Of a DNA stretch of 64,000 nucleotides, positions 7,690-17,446 are shown piece after piece. The translations under genes were made by a program, and so were the position numbers. The stretch lies in assembly GCF_900141915.1 (NCBI RefSeq), contig NZ_FQZG01000005.1:1-64000 (forward strand), given 5' to 3'. A model generated the notes under the pieces. That model worked only from the letters and a program-made list of their open reading frames with translations, had not been told where the DNA came from and ran no database searches. Each line of letters opens with the position of its first letter. Position 1 is the stretch's first letter. The stretch is from Tessaracoccus bendigoensis DSM 12906 (GTDB taxonomy: Bacteria > Actinomycetota > Actinomycetes > Propionibacteriales > Propionibacteriaceae).

Positions 7690-8829
7690 TCACTTCATGA
7701 AGTCGGGAACATCCAGGTCGTCGTCGTCGAACCGGGGAGCAGGCCGGGGCGCCGGTGCAGGCGCAGGGGCGGGGCGCAGGGTCGGCATCGGGCTGGCCTG
7801 AGGCACTGAGGAGTTCATCGCCTGCCTGGGCTGCGCCAGCGGGCGGGACTCCGCCGGACGCAGCTGCCGCTTCTGCGGCTGACCGCCGTCGAACCCGGCC
7901 GCGATCACCGTCACGCGGACCTCGTCTCCGAGCGCGTCGTCGATCACGGTGCCGAAGATGATGTTGGCCTCGTCGTGCGCCGCCTCCTCGATCAGTTCAG
8001 CGGCTGCCGAGACCTCGAAGAGGCCCAGGTCGGAGCCACCGGCAATCGAAAGGAGAACCCCGTGGGCGCCGTCGATGCTGGCCTCAAGCAGCGGGGAGGA
8101 GATGGCCATCTCCGCGGCGGCGCGCGCGCGGTCCTCGCCTCGCGCCGAACCGATGCCCATGAGGGCGGAGCCGGCCTGACTCATGATGGACTTGACGTCT
8201 GCGAAGTCGAGGTTGATGAGACCGGGGGTGGTGATCAGGTCGGTGATGCCCGAGACACCCTGCATCAGCACCTGGTCAGCCTGCTTGAACGCCTCGAGGA
8301 TGGCGACCTGATGGTCGGTCATCTGGAGGAGCTTGTCGTTGGGGATGACGATGAGGGTGTCAACCTCTTCCCTCAACGACTCGATGCCAGATTCGGCCTG
8401 AGTGGAGCGGCGACGCCCCTCGAAGGAGAACGGGCGGGTGACGACACCGATCGTCAACGCGCCGAGCGAACGGGCGATCTTTGCGACGACAGGTGCGCCG
8501 CCGGTGCCCGTGCCACCGCCCTCACCCGCGGTGACGAACACCATGTCGGCGCCCTTGAGTGCCTCTTCGATCTCGTCGGAATGGTCCTCTGCGGCCTGAC
8601 GGCCCTTCGACGGGTCCGCCCCGGCGCCGAGACCGCGGGTCAGTTCACGGCCGATGTCGAGCTTGACGTCGGCGTCGCTCATGAGGAGCGCCTGCGCATC
8701 CGTGTTGACGGCGATGAACTCGACGCCGCGGAGCCCGGCTTCAATCATGCGGTTGACCGCGTTGACGCCGCCGCCGCCGACTCCGACGACCTTGATTACC
8801 GCGAGGTAGTTCTGTGATGCGCTAGCCAT
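7690..8829 (-). CDS. ftsZ: Cell division GTPase FtsZ
   Basis: FtsZ is the tubulin-like GTPase that forms the division ring. The 379-aa protein shows [16 protein letters not shown] (residues 13-28), the tubulin signature [12 protein letters not shown] (about 105-115), the T7 loop [11 protein letters not shown] (about 205) and the conserved C-terminal tail DVPDFMK that contacts SepF. A Pro/Ala-rich linker runs from about 320 to 365. The ATG at 8829 has no ribosome binding site but has TAACCT seven bases upstream, suggesting a leaderless transcript specific to ftsZ in addition to read-through from ftsQ. Confidence 0.98.
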   Translation of the reverse strand: MASASQNYLAVIKVVGVGGGGVNAVNRMIEAGLRGVEFIAVNTDAQALLMSDADVKLDIGRELTRGLGAGADPSKGRQAAEDHSDEIEEALKGADMVFVTAGEGGGTGTGGAPVVAKIARSLGALTIGVVTRPFSFEGRRRSTQAESGIESLREEVDTLIVIPNDKLLQMTDHQVAILEAFKQADQVLMQGVSGITDLITTPGLINLDFADVKSIMSQAGSALMGIGSARGEDRARAAAEMAISSPLLEASIDGAHGVLLSIAGGSDLGLFEVSAAAELIEEAAHDEANIIFGTVIDDALGDEVRVTVIAAGFDGGQPQKRQLRPAESRPLAQPRQAMNSSVPQASPMPTLRPAPAPAPAPRPAPRFDDDDLDVPDFMK

Positions 8830-8836
8830 GGCCGCA

Positions 8837-8842
8837 AGGTTA
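8837..8842 (-). promoter_or_regulatory. -10 hexamer of ftsZ, leaderless type
   Basis: TAACCT on the minus strand ends seven bases before the ftsZ ATG, and no Shine-Dalgarno sequence is present between. The 160-base ftsQ-ftsZ gap is the only sizable gap within the dcw cluster apart from the rsmH-mraZ and sepF-wag31 gaps. Confidence 0.55.
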
Positions 8843-8989
8843 TGTGAGCTTTCAAGCCCTAGTCCAACCGGCCGCGTGTTTCGGGCCGGATTGACCTAAA
8901 GCTGCACTTCAGGGTTTATGGAGGGTTCGCCGTTTAGCCTTGCTGGGGTGTCTCGGCGCCGAATTGGGGTGCATCCGTGGTGCCCGGAC

Positions 8990-9718
8990 TCACTTCTTGG
9001 TTATCGGGCTTCTCGGAGCAGAGACGTCGTAGACGCTGGCCTCGACCGACAGCAGAGCCGCCAACACCTCCGACTTCAGCTCCGATTCCTCGGCACTGCC
9101 CCAGATCACCTGTCGACCGTCCGTCAGCTTGAACGAGATCCGGTCCACCGACGGCGCGGTGAACTCGACGACGTCGCCTCTCACAGCGTCTGGTAGGTGC
9201 GTGACCACGGTGGCGATGTCGGCGCGTAGGCGGTCGTTCGGATCGCTTGACGAAACCTGGATGACGCCGTCGCTCGCTTGCGGCGAGGATCCGAACACCA
9301 CACCCTCGGCGTCGACCCACTGCACGGACCCGCTCCCCACCAACTGGTAGAGCAGGGTTCGCTCCTCGACGTTGACGATCACCGAACCGGGCAGCGCCGT
9401 CACGACGCTGACGTCGCGCACCTCAGGGAGCGTCCGCACCCGCTCCGCGATCGCGTCCCCGTCCTGTCGCAGCACAGGAACGCCGAGTTCGACGTCGGCC
9501 GCGGTGCGCACCTCGTCCGCCGTCAGGAGTTTCGCACCCGTGACCTGCACCTCCCGGGTGGCGAACACGGGCGAGAACCAGAACAGGTAGATCAGCACCC
9601 CGATGGTGAGCACCAGGCCACTGGCGATACCTGCGGTCCACAGTCGTCGTCGGCGCTGCCTCTCGCGCTTGTCTTTCAGTGCCCGGGCGAACGCCCCCGG
9701 GGGCAGAGGCTGGCTCAC
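8990..9718 (-). CDS. ftsQ: Cell division protein FtsQ
   Basis: FtsQ is a bitopic membrane protein that links early and late divisome proteins. The 242-aa product has a basic cytoplasmic N-terminus (KDKRERQRRRR), one transmembrane segment (about 28-49), a POTRA domain (about 52-120, FATREVQVTGAKLLTADEV) and a C-terminal FtsQ domain. Its GTG start overlaps the murC stop in GTGA, so translation is coupled. Confidence 0.93.
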   Translation of the reverse strand: MSQPLPPGAFARALKDKRERQRRRRLWTAGIASGLVLTIGVLIYLFWFSPVFATREVQVTGAKLLTADEVRTAADVELGVPVLRQDGDAIAERVRTLPEVRDVSVVTALPGSVIVNVEERTLLYQLVGSGSVQWVDAEGVVFGSSPQASDGVIQVSSSDPNDRLRADIATVVTHLPDAVRGDVVEFTAPSVDRISFKLTDGRQVIWGSAEESELKSEVLAALLSVEASVYDVSAPRSPITKK

Positions 9719-11160
9719 CTGGCGGCGTCCGGGCGCTCCTTCAGGAGCTTAGCCAGCAGCGGTCCGACGATCGTGACATCACCGCAGCCGAGTGTGATGA
9801 TCAGGTCGCCAGGGCGGGCCATGTCGTTGAGTGCCGCTGGCAGGTCGTACTTCTCCTTGACGTAGACCACCTCGCGGGCGCCGTGCCTCTTCGCCGCGTC
9901 GACCACCAGCTCGCCGGTCACGCCGGGAATCGGATCCTCGCGGGCCCCGCACACATCGTTGATGACGGCGACATCGGCCAACGTCATCACCTCACCGAAC
10001 TCGTCGGCGAAGTCGACGGTGCGGGTGTACAGGTGCGGCTGGAAGCAGGCGATCAGTCGGCCGGGCAGCCCTGTCGCCTCGTTGCCTGCCGCCGTCGCCC
10101 GCCTGGCCGCGGTCAGCGCCGCCCGGATCTCCGTCGGGTGGTGTGCGTAGTCGTCGTAGACACGGATGCCCGCAGTGTCGGTGATCAGCTGAAAACGACG
10201 CAGCGTGCCCTCAAAGCGGCCGAGTGCCTCAACGGCCCTGGCATGGGTCAGACCGAGCAGCCGACCCACCGCGTACGCGGCGCATGCGTTGGCCAGGTTG
10301 TGGTTGCCCGGCACCTGCAGGATGATCGGGCCCGATTCGTCCCTGAAGGTCAGGGTCGCCTCGACCCCGCCGCCGTGTGCCAGGACATCGGTGAAACGCA
10401 CGTCTGCATCCTCGGCCTCGCCATAGGTGACGACGTCCTGCCCGTCAGCGATCAGTTCCTCGGCCAATGCCCGCGAGCCGTGGTCGTCGACGTTGATCAC
10501 GACATGGCGCACGTGCGGCAGGGTCGCGAAACTGTGGAACCCGGCGGCGTAAGCCGATGGGGTACCCCAGTTGACGAGGTGGTCGGCCTCGATATTGGTG
10601 ATTACCGCGATCTCGGTCGGGTACTGCAGAAACGACGCATCCGACTCGTCGGCCTCCACCACGAACGCATCCCCGGAGCCGATCGACGACGAGACACCGG
10701 TGGTCGACAACGGCCCACCGATCACGTAGGACGGATCTTCTCCGGCCTCGCTCAGCATCACGGCGGTCATTGCGGTCGTGGTGGTCTTGCCGTGTGTGCC
10801 CGCCACTGCGATGCCCCGTTTGCCGAGCATCAGCGCAGCGAGCGCGGCGGAGCGGTGCCAAACCCGCAGCCCACGACGACGGGCCTCCACCAACTCGACG
10901 TTGTTCTCCCTGATCGCCGAAGAGATCACGACGGTTCTGGCATCTCCGATCTGCTCGGCCGAGTGACCGACGAAGGTGCGGACGCCGGATCGGGCCAGGC
11001 CCTGCAGCGCGCGGGAATCGGACTGGTCGGAGCCGGACGTCGCCACCCCGAGCTCGGCATACAGGCGGGCGACCCCGCTCATCCCGGAACCGCCTGCCGC
11101 GATGAAGTGGATGGGGCCGACCTGATCGGCGGGGACTACCTCAATCGGTTCGAGGAGCAT
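9715..11160 (-). CDS. murC: UDP-N-acetylmuramate-L-alanine ligase
   Basis: MurC adds L-Ala to UDP-MurNAc, the first amino acid of the peptidoglycan stem. The 481-aa protein has the N-terminal UDP-binding domain with GGSGMSGVARL (about 23-33), the ATP-binding AVAGTHGKTTTTAM loop (about 118-131) and the Mur ligase central and C-terminal domains (DDYAHHPTEI). The ATG at 11160 overlaps the end of murG by 20 bases and has GGAAG upstream. Confidence 0.97.
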   Translation of the reverse strand: MLLEPIEVVPADQVGPIHFIAAGGSGMSGVARLYAELGVATSGSDQSDSRALQGLARSGVRTFVGHSAEQIGDARTVVISSAIRENNVELVEARRRGLRVWHRSAALAALMLGKRGIAVAGTHGKTTTTAMTAVMLSEAGEDPSYVIGGPLSTTGVSSSIGSGDAFVVEADESDASFLQYPTEIAVITNIEADHLVNWGTPSAYAAGFHSFATLPHVRHVVINVDDHGSRALAEELIADGQDVVTYGEAEDADVRFTDVLAHGGGVEATLTFRDESGPIILQVPGNHNLANACAAYAVGRLLGLTHARAVEALGRFEGTLRRFQLITDTAGIRVYDDYAHHPTEIRAALTAARRATAAGNEATGLPGRLIACFQPHLYTRTVDFADEFGEVMTLADVAVINDVCGAREDPIPGVTGELVVDAAKRHGAREVVYVKEKYDLPAALNDMARPGDLIITLGCGDVTIVGPLLAKLLKERPDAAR

Positions 11161-12250
11161 TCATCTTCCCTTTCTGAGCGGCCGCGAGAACCGCGTCCGC
11201 AAGCACATCCGCGGCGTCCGAGGGGTACATCCCCCGCGCAGTGGCCGACATCCGGACCAACCGCGCGGGATCCCCGAGCGCGTCGCGCACCAGTTCGGCC
11301 AGTTTATCGCCGTCCAGATCGCCATCCTCGACGAGCCATCCGGCGTCGGCGGCGATCAACTCGGCGGCGTTCCTGCCCTGTTCCCCGTTGCCCCAGGGCA
11401 GAGGCACGAAGATCACCGGAAGCCCGCTGACGGCGGTCTCCATCACCGTGCCCGCGCCGGCCCTGCCGAGCATCAGATCGGCTGCGGTGTAGGCCACCGC
11501 CATGTCTGAGACGAATGCGACCGGCACGTACCGTGCCCCGTCGGCATGCGCGATGACCACATCGGCGTCTGTGAAGTTCTTGGGTCCGAGAACGTGCAGG
11601 ATCTGGACCCCTGCGGCCAGGATGCCCGGGCGGGCCTGCTCGACCGCCCTGTTGATGCTGACCGCGCCCTGGGACCCACCGCTGACCAACAGTGTCGGGC
11701 GGTCGGGGTCGAGGCCCAATTGGCGGCGGGCCTCGTCCGGCGACATCTCGGGATGGGTGATGGCGCGACGCATCGGCATTCCGATGAGTGCCCCGCCACG
11801 CATGACCGTCTCAGGAAAGGTCGTGCCGACGTAGCTGGCGAACCTCGCGCCGACCTTGTTGGCGATACCGGGCAGCTTGTTCGCCTCATGCACCACGACG
11901 GGCACCCGCATGGTCCTGGCAGCCAGGTAGGCCGGGATCGATACATAGCCACCGAACCCGACCAGGACGTCTGCCTGCGCCCGCTTCAACACCGCCCGGG
12001 CCTGCCGAACCGACCGGGTAAGGGTGAAGGGAAGCTTCAGTAGATCGAGATTCAGGGTGCGCGGTAGCGGGACCGGGTCGATCAGTTCGAGCTTCAGCCC
12101 GGCCTCGGGGATCACCCTCGTCTCGAGCCCTTTGGCCGTGCCGATGCAGACCAACTCGGCCGACCCACGCTGCGCGATGGCCTGAGCGGTGGCGATCAGT
12201 GGCGAGGTGTGCCCGGCGGTGCCTCCGCCGGCGAGTACGACGCTGGTCAT
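11141..12250 (-). CDS. murG: UDP-GlcNAc:lipid I GlcNAc transferase MurG
   Basis: MurG transfers GlcNAc to lipid I at the inner face of the membrane to form lipid II. The 369-aa protein has the GGGTAGHTSPL loop at residues 8-18, the GFGGYVSIPAYLAA segment and the C-terminal GT-B domain with LVSGGSQGA and LGRAGAGTVMETAVSGLPVI donor-binding regions. It starts with ATG two bases after the ftsW stop and ends inside murC. Confidence 0.97.
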   Translation of the reverse strand: MTSVVLAGGGTAGHTSPLIATAQAIAQRGSAELVCIGTAKGLETRVIPEAGLKLELIDPVPLPRTLNLDLLKLPFTLTRSVRQARAVLKRAQADVLVGFGGYVSIPAYLAARTMRVPVVVHEANKLPGIANKVGARFASYVGTTFPETVMRGGALIGMPMRRAITHPEMSPDEARRQLGLDPDRPTLLVSGGSQGAVSINRAVEQARPGILAAGVQILHVLGPKNFTDADVVIAHADGARYVPVAFVSDMAVAYTAADLMLGRAGAGTVMETAVSGLPVIFVPLPWGNGEQGRNAAELIAADAGWLVEDGDLDGDKLAELVRDALGDPARLVRMSATARGMYPSDAADVLADAVLAAAQKGKMNAPRTD

Positions 12251-12252
12251 CT

Positions 12253-13482
12253 TCAGTCCTCCCTGGTGGCTGCCATGACGCTGGTCATCCGTGGCCGCCG
12301 CCGGCTCCTCCTGGCAGCCAGATGCGCCCGTGCAGCAGGCGTATCACGTGCGAGCGCCAACAGTACCCCGGTGCCCATCAACGTGGCCAGCAACGCGGAA
12401 CCGCCGTAGGAAATGAACGGCAACGGCACACCCAGCACCGGCAGAAGGTGCATCACGACAAAGATGTTGATCACGGCCTGCGTGAGGAACCAGCCCGTGA
12501 TCCCCGCCGCCACGATCTTGTTGAATAGCTTGTCCGAGCGCATCGCGACGGCCAGCCCCGCCCACCCGAGCATCGCGAACAACGCGATCACCAGCAACAC
12601 GCCGAACAATCCGAGTTCCTCACCGATCACCGCGAAGATGTAGTCGGTGTGTGCGCCCGTCTTCAGACCGCCGTACTTCTGCCGACTCGCCCCGAGCCCC
12701 AGCCCCCACCATCCGCCGCTGGCCAGGGCATAGAGCGCCGACATGGGCTGCGACGAGAGGTCCGTGTTGGACTGCGGGTCGAGGAAGATGGCGATCCTGC
12801 TCATCCGGTTGCCCGAGCCGTAGACCAGCAGCGCTGCACCGCCCGCGATCAGTGCCCCGATGGGCGCCATGATCCGCAGCGGGGTGCCGACGAACCACAA
12901 GATGAGCACCATGATCAGGCCGAGGATGATGCCGGTTCCGAGGTCCCGACCGGCCAGCACCAGCAGGATGATCACCCCGCCAAGCAGGACTACGGGCAGC
13001 AGGACCCTCAAGGGTTCATCCAGCCTGCCGCGCTTGCTGTGGAGCACCGCGCCGCTCCACAGGATGAGCGCCAGCTTCGCGAACTCCGACGGTTGGAACT
13101 GTATCCCGGCGATCGAGACCCAGTTCTGGTTTCCGTCGACGCTCTCGCCGATCAGCACCACCAGGAGGAGGAGGAGGACCGTGGCACCCCAGGCGAGCCA
13201 ACCCAATCGCCGCAGCACGTCCGGCTTCAGACGGCTGACGATGATGGCACAGATCGTCCCGACCGCGAGGAACCTCAACTGCCGGATGACGTAGAAGTAG
13301 GGGTCGACGCCCCTGTCCAGCGCGAGCACGGACGAGGCCGACAGCACCATCATCGACCCCAGACTGACGAGCACAGCGACGCTGAAGACGATCGCCCAGT
13401 ACGGGGTCATGGGCGAATCGGCGAGAGTCCGCCACTGGGACCGGATGGTCCCCCGTGCCGGGGAAGCCGTGTCGGTCGCCAT
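12253..13482 (-). CDS. ftsW: Septal peptidoglycan polymerase FtsW (SEDS family)
   Basis: FtsW is the SEDS glycosyltransferase that polymerises lipid II with its partner FtsI. The 409-aa protein has about ten hydrophobic segments and a cytoplasmic N-terminal tail. SEDS signatures include WVSIAGIQFQPSEFAKLALI and AHTDYIFAVIGEELGLFGV, and the last loop reads GVPLPFISYGGSALLATLMG. An Arg-rich tail (RRSRRRPR) follows. AAAGGGG lies upstream of the ATG, 15 bases after the murD stop. Confidence 0.96.
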   Translation of the reverse strand: MATDTASPARGTIRSQWRTLADSPMTPYWAIVFSVAVLVSLGSMMVLSASSVLALDRGVDPYFYVIRQLRFLAVGTICAIIVSRLKPDVLRRLGWLAWGATVLLLLLVVLIGESVDGNQNWVSIAGIQFQPSEFAKLALILWSGAVLHSKRGRLDEPLRVLLPVVLLGGVIILLVLAGRDLGTGIILGLIMVLILWFVGTPLRIMAPIGALIAGGAALLVYGSGNRMSRIAIFLDPQSNTDLSSQPMSALYALASGGWWGLGLGASRQKYGGLKTGAHTDYIFAVIGEELGLFGVLLVIALFAMLGWAGLAVAMRSDKLFNKIVAAGITGWFLTQAVINIFVVMHLLPVLGVPLPFISYGGSALLATLMGTGVLLALARDTPAARAHLAARRSRRRPRMTSVMAATRED

Positions 13483-13497
13483 GTGCGATGCCCCTTT

Positions 13498-14949
13498 CTA
13501 CCTTGCCAGGTACCTCTTGACGGCACCGGCGAAGCTGTCTCCGCGGGCAGCGTATCCGTCCCACATGTCGAGGCTCGCACAGCCGGGTGACAGCAGAACC
13601 GTGTCGCCAGGTCGTGCCATCGAGCCCGCGAGCCCGACGACCTCGTTCATCACCTCAGTGTCGGTGCTGTCGAGCACAGTGACCGGGACATCGGGCGCGT
13701 GTCGCGCAAGCGTTTCCGCGATCAGTTGCCGGTCGACCCCGATCACGACGGCACCACGGAGCTTTTCACGGTGCGCGAGGACCAGATCGTCGAATGTGGT
13801 GCCCTTTGCCTGACCCCCGGCGATCCACACGAACGAATCGTAGGCCTGCATTGCGGAGTTCGCGGCGTGCGGGTTCGTGGCTTTTGAGTCGTCTACCCAG
13901 GTGATGCCGCCGGCCTCGGCGACCTTCTCGATGCGGTGCCCGGCCAACTGAAGCCGCCTGAGTCCCGCCGAGACGGACCCGGCGGCCACGCCGTAGCTCC
14001 GGGTGAGCGCCGCGGCTGCGACCGCATTGGCAAGGTTGTGCGGCGCGAAGGGGTGCACGTCTGACACCTTCGCCAGTTCGAGCGCCGAGTCGCGACGTTG
14101 AGGCACGAACGCGCGGTCGACGATCAGGTCGTCGACGACACCGAGCATCGAGAGGCCGGGGATGCCGGTGGTGAAGCCGATGGCCCTTGCCCCCTCGACC
14201 ACGTCGGCCTTCTCGACCATCTTCTCGGTCACCGGTTCGGCGACGTTGTAGATGCAGGAGTTGGTTACTCCCTGGTAGATCTTCGCCTTGTCGGCGGCGT
14301 AGCGCTCCATCGCTGCGTCCCCCTCGTACCATTCGAGGTGGTCAGGATGGAGGTTCAGCACCACGGCCGAGTGCAGGTGCACGTTGTTCATCCAGTGCAG
14401 CTGGAAGCTGGACAATTCCACCGCGAACACGTCGTAGTCGACGTCGTCGAGGATGGCCTCGATGATCGGGCGGCCGATGTTGCCGACCGCTGCCGCCTTG
14501 CGTCCATCTGCGATCAGCATCGACTCGACCATCTGGGTGGTGGTGGTCTTGCCGTTGGTGCCGGTGATCCCGAGCCACGGGATCACCCGATCCGGCTGCA
14601 TCATCCGCCACGCCAGTTCGGTCTCCCCCCAGACAGGCACCCCCTCGGCGGCGGCCTGCCGCAGGAGAGGCGCCGAGGGCCGCCAGCCGGGCGAGGTGAC
14701 CACCAGGTCAGTGCCGGGCGGCAGTTGCGCCGTGGCGCCTGAGCCCAGCCGTACCGTCACGTCAAGGTGTTCGAGGAGCAGTGCCTTGTCGGCATATGCC
14801 TCCGACTCGTCGAGCACCGTGATCCTGGCACCCAGCGACATCAGTCCGTCCGCGGCTGCGAACCCAGAGATCCCGAGGCCCGCGACAACCACGTTTGCAG
14901 AAGGCCAGTCCGAGAGCCGGTTCGCGGCCGCCATCCACTGCTTCGTCAC
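13498..14949 (-). CDS. murD: UDP-N-acetylmuramoyl-L-alanine-D-glutamate ligase
   Basis: MurD adds D-Glu to UDP-MurNAc-L-Ala in the cytoplasm. The 483-aa product has an N-terminal Rossmann-like domain ([17 protein letters not shown]), the ATP loop [16 protein letters not shown], and the Mur ligase C-terminal part with GHRIEKV and [12 protein letters not shown]. The GTG at 14949 overlaps the mraY TGA as GTGA, so I chose it; an ATG at 14964 inside mraY or ATG at 14934 are alternatives. The frame stays open far into mraY, but that part does not resemble MurD. Confidence 0.95.
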   Translation of the reverse strand: MTKQWMAAANRLSDWPSANVVVAGLGISGFAAADGLMSLGARITVLDESEAYADKALLLEHLDVTVRLGSGATAQLPPGTDLVVTSPGWRPSAPLLRQAAAEGVPVWGETELAWRMMQPDRVIPWLGITGTNGKTTTTQMVESMLIADGRKAAAVGNIGRPIIEAILDDVDYDVFAVELSSFQLHWMNNVHLHSAVVLNLHPDHLEWYEGDAAMERYAADKAKIYQGVTNSCIYNVAEPVTEKMVEKADVVEGARAIGFTTGIPGLSMLGVVDDLIVDRAFVPQRRDSALELAKVSDVHPFAPHNLANAVAAAALTRSYGVAAGSVSAGLRRLQLAGHRIEKVAEAGGITWVDDSKATNPHAANSAMQAYDSFVWIAGGQAKGTTFDDLVLAHREKLRGAVVIGVDRQLIAETLARHAPDVPVTVLDSTDTEVMNEVVGLAGSMARPGDTVLLSPGCASLDMWDGYAARGDSFAGAVKRYLAR

Positions 14950-16016
14950 TGCCCAGTCACCCATTCCGCGTAGAAGATGCCGAGCCCGAGGGCGACGCAG
15001 AGCCCGCAGATGATCCAGAAGCGGATCACCACCGTGACCTCCTGCCAGCCGAGCAGTTCGAAGTGGTGGTGGATCGGCGACATCTTGAAGATCCGTTTGC
15101 CCTTCGTGGCCTTGAAGTAGCCGACCTGCAACGCGACGGAGCCGACCTCGATGACGAACAGGAGCCCGAGGATGACCAGCAGCAGTTCTGTGCGGGTCAT
15201 GATCGACAGCCCAGCCAGGGCGGCGCCGATGGCCATCGACCCGGTGTCCCCCATGAAGATCTTGGCAGGCTTGGCGTTCCACCAGAGGAACCCGAAACAG
15301 GCCCCGGCGAACGCGATGGCGACCATCGCAAGGTCGTTCGGGTCGCGCACCTCATAACAGCGGGGCCCGGTCGTGGACAGGCGACCGCACCACTGGTTGT
15401 ATTGCCAGATGTTGACGATGGTGTAGGCGGCGAAGACCAGGGTCGCGCTTCCGGAGGCCAGGCCGTCGAGGCCGTCGGTGAGGTTGACGGCGTTGGACCA
15501 GGCTGAGACGAGGAACACGATCAGGACCACGGCCAGGATAAGCGGCAGTGTGAGCCACGAAATGTCTCGCAGGAAAGAGATGGCGGGTGAGGCGGGCGTG
15601 ACCCCCCGTGCGTCAGGGAAGTTCAGTGCCACGAGGCCGAAGACGGCACCGATCAGCACCTGGCCGATCAGCTTTCCCCTGGGGGTCAGCCCCAGACTGC
15701 GCTCTTTGGAGATCTTGGCCCAGTCGTCCAGGAACCCCAGGAAGCCCATCGCCACCGCGAGTCCGAGCACCAGGATCCCGGACAGCGAAGGGGTCTGCCA
15801 GCGGACCAGGTGCGTGAGTAGGTAGGAGAGCACCACAGCACCGATGATGACGAGGCCGCCCATGGTCGGGGTGCCGCGCTTCACGTAGTGGGCAGTCGGG
15901 CCGTCTTCCCGGATGAACTGGCCGTAGTGCCGCTTGGTCAAGAACTTGATCAGCATCGGGGTGCCGACCAGCGCAAGTACCAGCGACAGCCCGCCTGCCA
16001 GCAGGATGTTGATCAC
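14946..16016 (-). CDS. mraY: Phospho-N-acetylmuramoyl-pentapeptide transferase
   Basis: MraY transfers phospho-MurNAc-pentapeptide to undecaprenyl phosphate, making lipid I. The 356-aa polytopic protein has about ten membrane helices. Family motifs include [12 protein letters not shown] (about 47-58), the Asp pair in [34 protein letters not shown] and the [10 protein letters not shown] and HHHFELLGW regions. The GTG start overlaps the murF stop as GTGA, and the gene ends overlapping murD the same way. Confidence 0.97.
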   Translation of the reverse strand: MINILLAGGLSLVLALVGTPMLIKFLTKRHYGQFIREDGPTAHYVKRGTPTMGGLVIIGAVVLSYLLTHLVRWQTPSLSGILVLGLAVAMGFLGFLDDWAKISKERSLGLTPRGKLIGQVLIGAVFGLVALNFPDARGVTPASPAISFLRDISWLTLPLILAVVLIVFLVSAWSNAVNLTDGLDGLASGSATLVFAAYTIVNIWQYNQWCGRLSTTGPRCYEVRDPNDLAMVAIAFAGACFGFLWWNAKPAKIFMGDTGSMAIGAALAGLSIMTRTELLLVILGLLFVIEVGSVALQVGYFKATKGKRIFKMSPIHHHFELLGWQEVTVVIRFWIICGLCVALGLGIFYAEWVTGQ

Positions 16017-17446
16017 GACGTCTCTCCGTCCCGTGCAACCAGTTCGGCCGCAACAATTTCAAGGCCGACGCCGCGGGATCCCTTGATCAGGACGACGTCA
16101 CCGGGCCCCAGACTAAGCGACGAGGCGACCTCATCCCGATTCGCCGCTCGTGCCGCATGTCCAGAAGAGGTGGCCCCGGCGACGATCTCGTCGGCGAACG
16201 AGCCCACCGCGACGACCTCGTCGACCCCGAGTTCGGCGGCGAGCACGCCGACCTCCCGGTGCAGCTGAGCAGAGGCGGAGCCGAGTTCGAGCATGTCGCC
16301 GAGGACGGCGATCACGCGGGCGTCGGGGTGCTCGATTCGGCTCCCGATGGCAAGTTCCACCGCAGTGCGCAGCCCGGCCGACATCGAGTCGGGGTTTGCG
16401 TTGTAGGCGTCATTGAGCACCAGTACCCCGCCAGGGCTGCGCGTCAGCTCCATCCGCCAGCGCGACCGGCTGGTTGCTCCCGAAAGGGCCTCCGCAACGA
16501 GGCCGAGGTCGAGCCCGGCGGCCAGCGCCGCGGCGGCGGCGGCGAGCGCGTTGGCGACCTGGTGGCGTCCGATGACCCCGAGCTTGACGGCGGCGGTGCG
16601 TTCGCCTTCCCCATCGGAGACGACCAGGGTGAAGGACGCCTGGCTGAGCGGGTTGAGGACGACATCACGGGCGGTGACCCGCAGATCGCCCCCCACGGGT
16701 TCGTGTTCGCCGAACCAGGCGATGCGGGCGCGGGTCGCGTCCGCCATCCCTGCCACCAGGGCGTCGTCGGCGTTGAGCACGGCCCAACCATGTTCTCCCA
16801 CGGCGGCGACGATCTCGGACTTGGCCTCGGCCGTGGTCTCCATGTCGCCGAACTCGCCGACGTGGGCCCGCCCGATGTTGAGGCACACCCCGATGTCCAG
16901 ACCGATCAACGAGGTCAACCACGCGATGTGGCCCACGCCGCGCGACCCCATCTCGGAGACCAGGTAGGCCGTGTCGTCGGCGACCCGGCACGCGGTCAGA
17001 GGGACGCCGATCTCGTTGTTCTGCGACCCCTTGGGTGCCACGGTCGGGCCGACGGCCTCGAAGACCTGCGCCATCAGGTCCTTCGTGCTGGTCTTGCCCG
17101 AACTGCCGGTGATCCCGATGCTGAGCATCCCGCGTGCGCGGGCCTCCGCTACCACTCCCCTGGCGAGCCAGCTGAGGGCGTCCACCGAGTCTGCGGCGAG
17201 GATGTGTGGGACGTCGGCGTCCGTCAGGTGCATGCCGACCACGCCCGCCGCCCCGGCCGCGACCGCGGCGGGTGCGAAAGAGTGCCCGTCGACGCGTTCA
17301 CCTGGCAACGCGATGAACAAGGCACCGGGCGTCGCGTCACGGTTGTCGATGACCACGTCCGGGCCGACGTCGGCGTCGTCCCCGACGAGCTCAATCGCCG
17401 CAGGCTGCATCAGCTCGATCAGTTCGCTGATCCTACGAACGCGCAT
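16013..17446 (-). CDS. murF: UDP-MurNAc-tripeptide-D-alanyl-D-alanine ligase
   Basis: MurF adds the D-Ala-D-Ala dipeptide to UDP-MurNAc-tripeptide. The 477-aa protein starts MRVRRISELIELM and shows the GALFIALPGERVDGHSF N-domain motif, the ATP loop IGITGSSGKTSTKDL (about 108-122), and the C-terminal NDAYNANPDSMSAGL region. The longer open frame upstream runs through murE and is not MurF-like. The ATG at 17446 has AAGGGG upstream and overlaps the end of murE by 14 bases. Confidence 0.96.
   Translation of the reverse strand: MRVRRISELIELMQPAAIELVGDDADVGPDVVIDNRDATPGALFIALPGERVDGHSFAPAAVAAGAAGVVGMHLTDADVPHILAADSVDALSWLARGVVAEARARGMLSIGITGSSGKTSTKDLMAQVFEAVGPTVAPKGSQNNEIGVPLTACRVADDTAYLVSEMGSRGVGHIAWLTSLIGLDIGVCLNIGRAHVGEFGDMETTAEAKSEIVAAVGEHGWAVLNADDALVAGMADATRARIAWFGEHEPVGGDLRVTARDVVLNPLSQASFTLVVSDGEGERTAAVKLGVIGRHQVANALAAAAAALAAGLDLGLVAEALSGATSRSRWRMELTRSPGGVLVLNDAYNANPDSMSAGLRTAVELAIGSRIEHPDARVIAVLGDMLELGSASAQLHREVGVLAAELGVDEVVAVGSFADEIVAGATSSGHAARAANRDEVASSLSLGPGDVVLIKGSRGVGLEIVAAELVARDGETS

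Noticed and set aside
9679-11430. 583-aa plus-strand open frame opposite ftsQ, murC and murG.
   Set aside because: It is antisense to three well-supported genes, has Asp/Arg/Gly-rich low-complexity composition typical of mirror frames in high-GC DNA, and lacks any recognisable domain.
14949-15282. N-terminal extension of murD.
   Set aside because: The extra residues lie inside mraY in another frame and do not resemble a Mur ligase; the GTGA overlap at 14949 gives the expected start.
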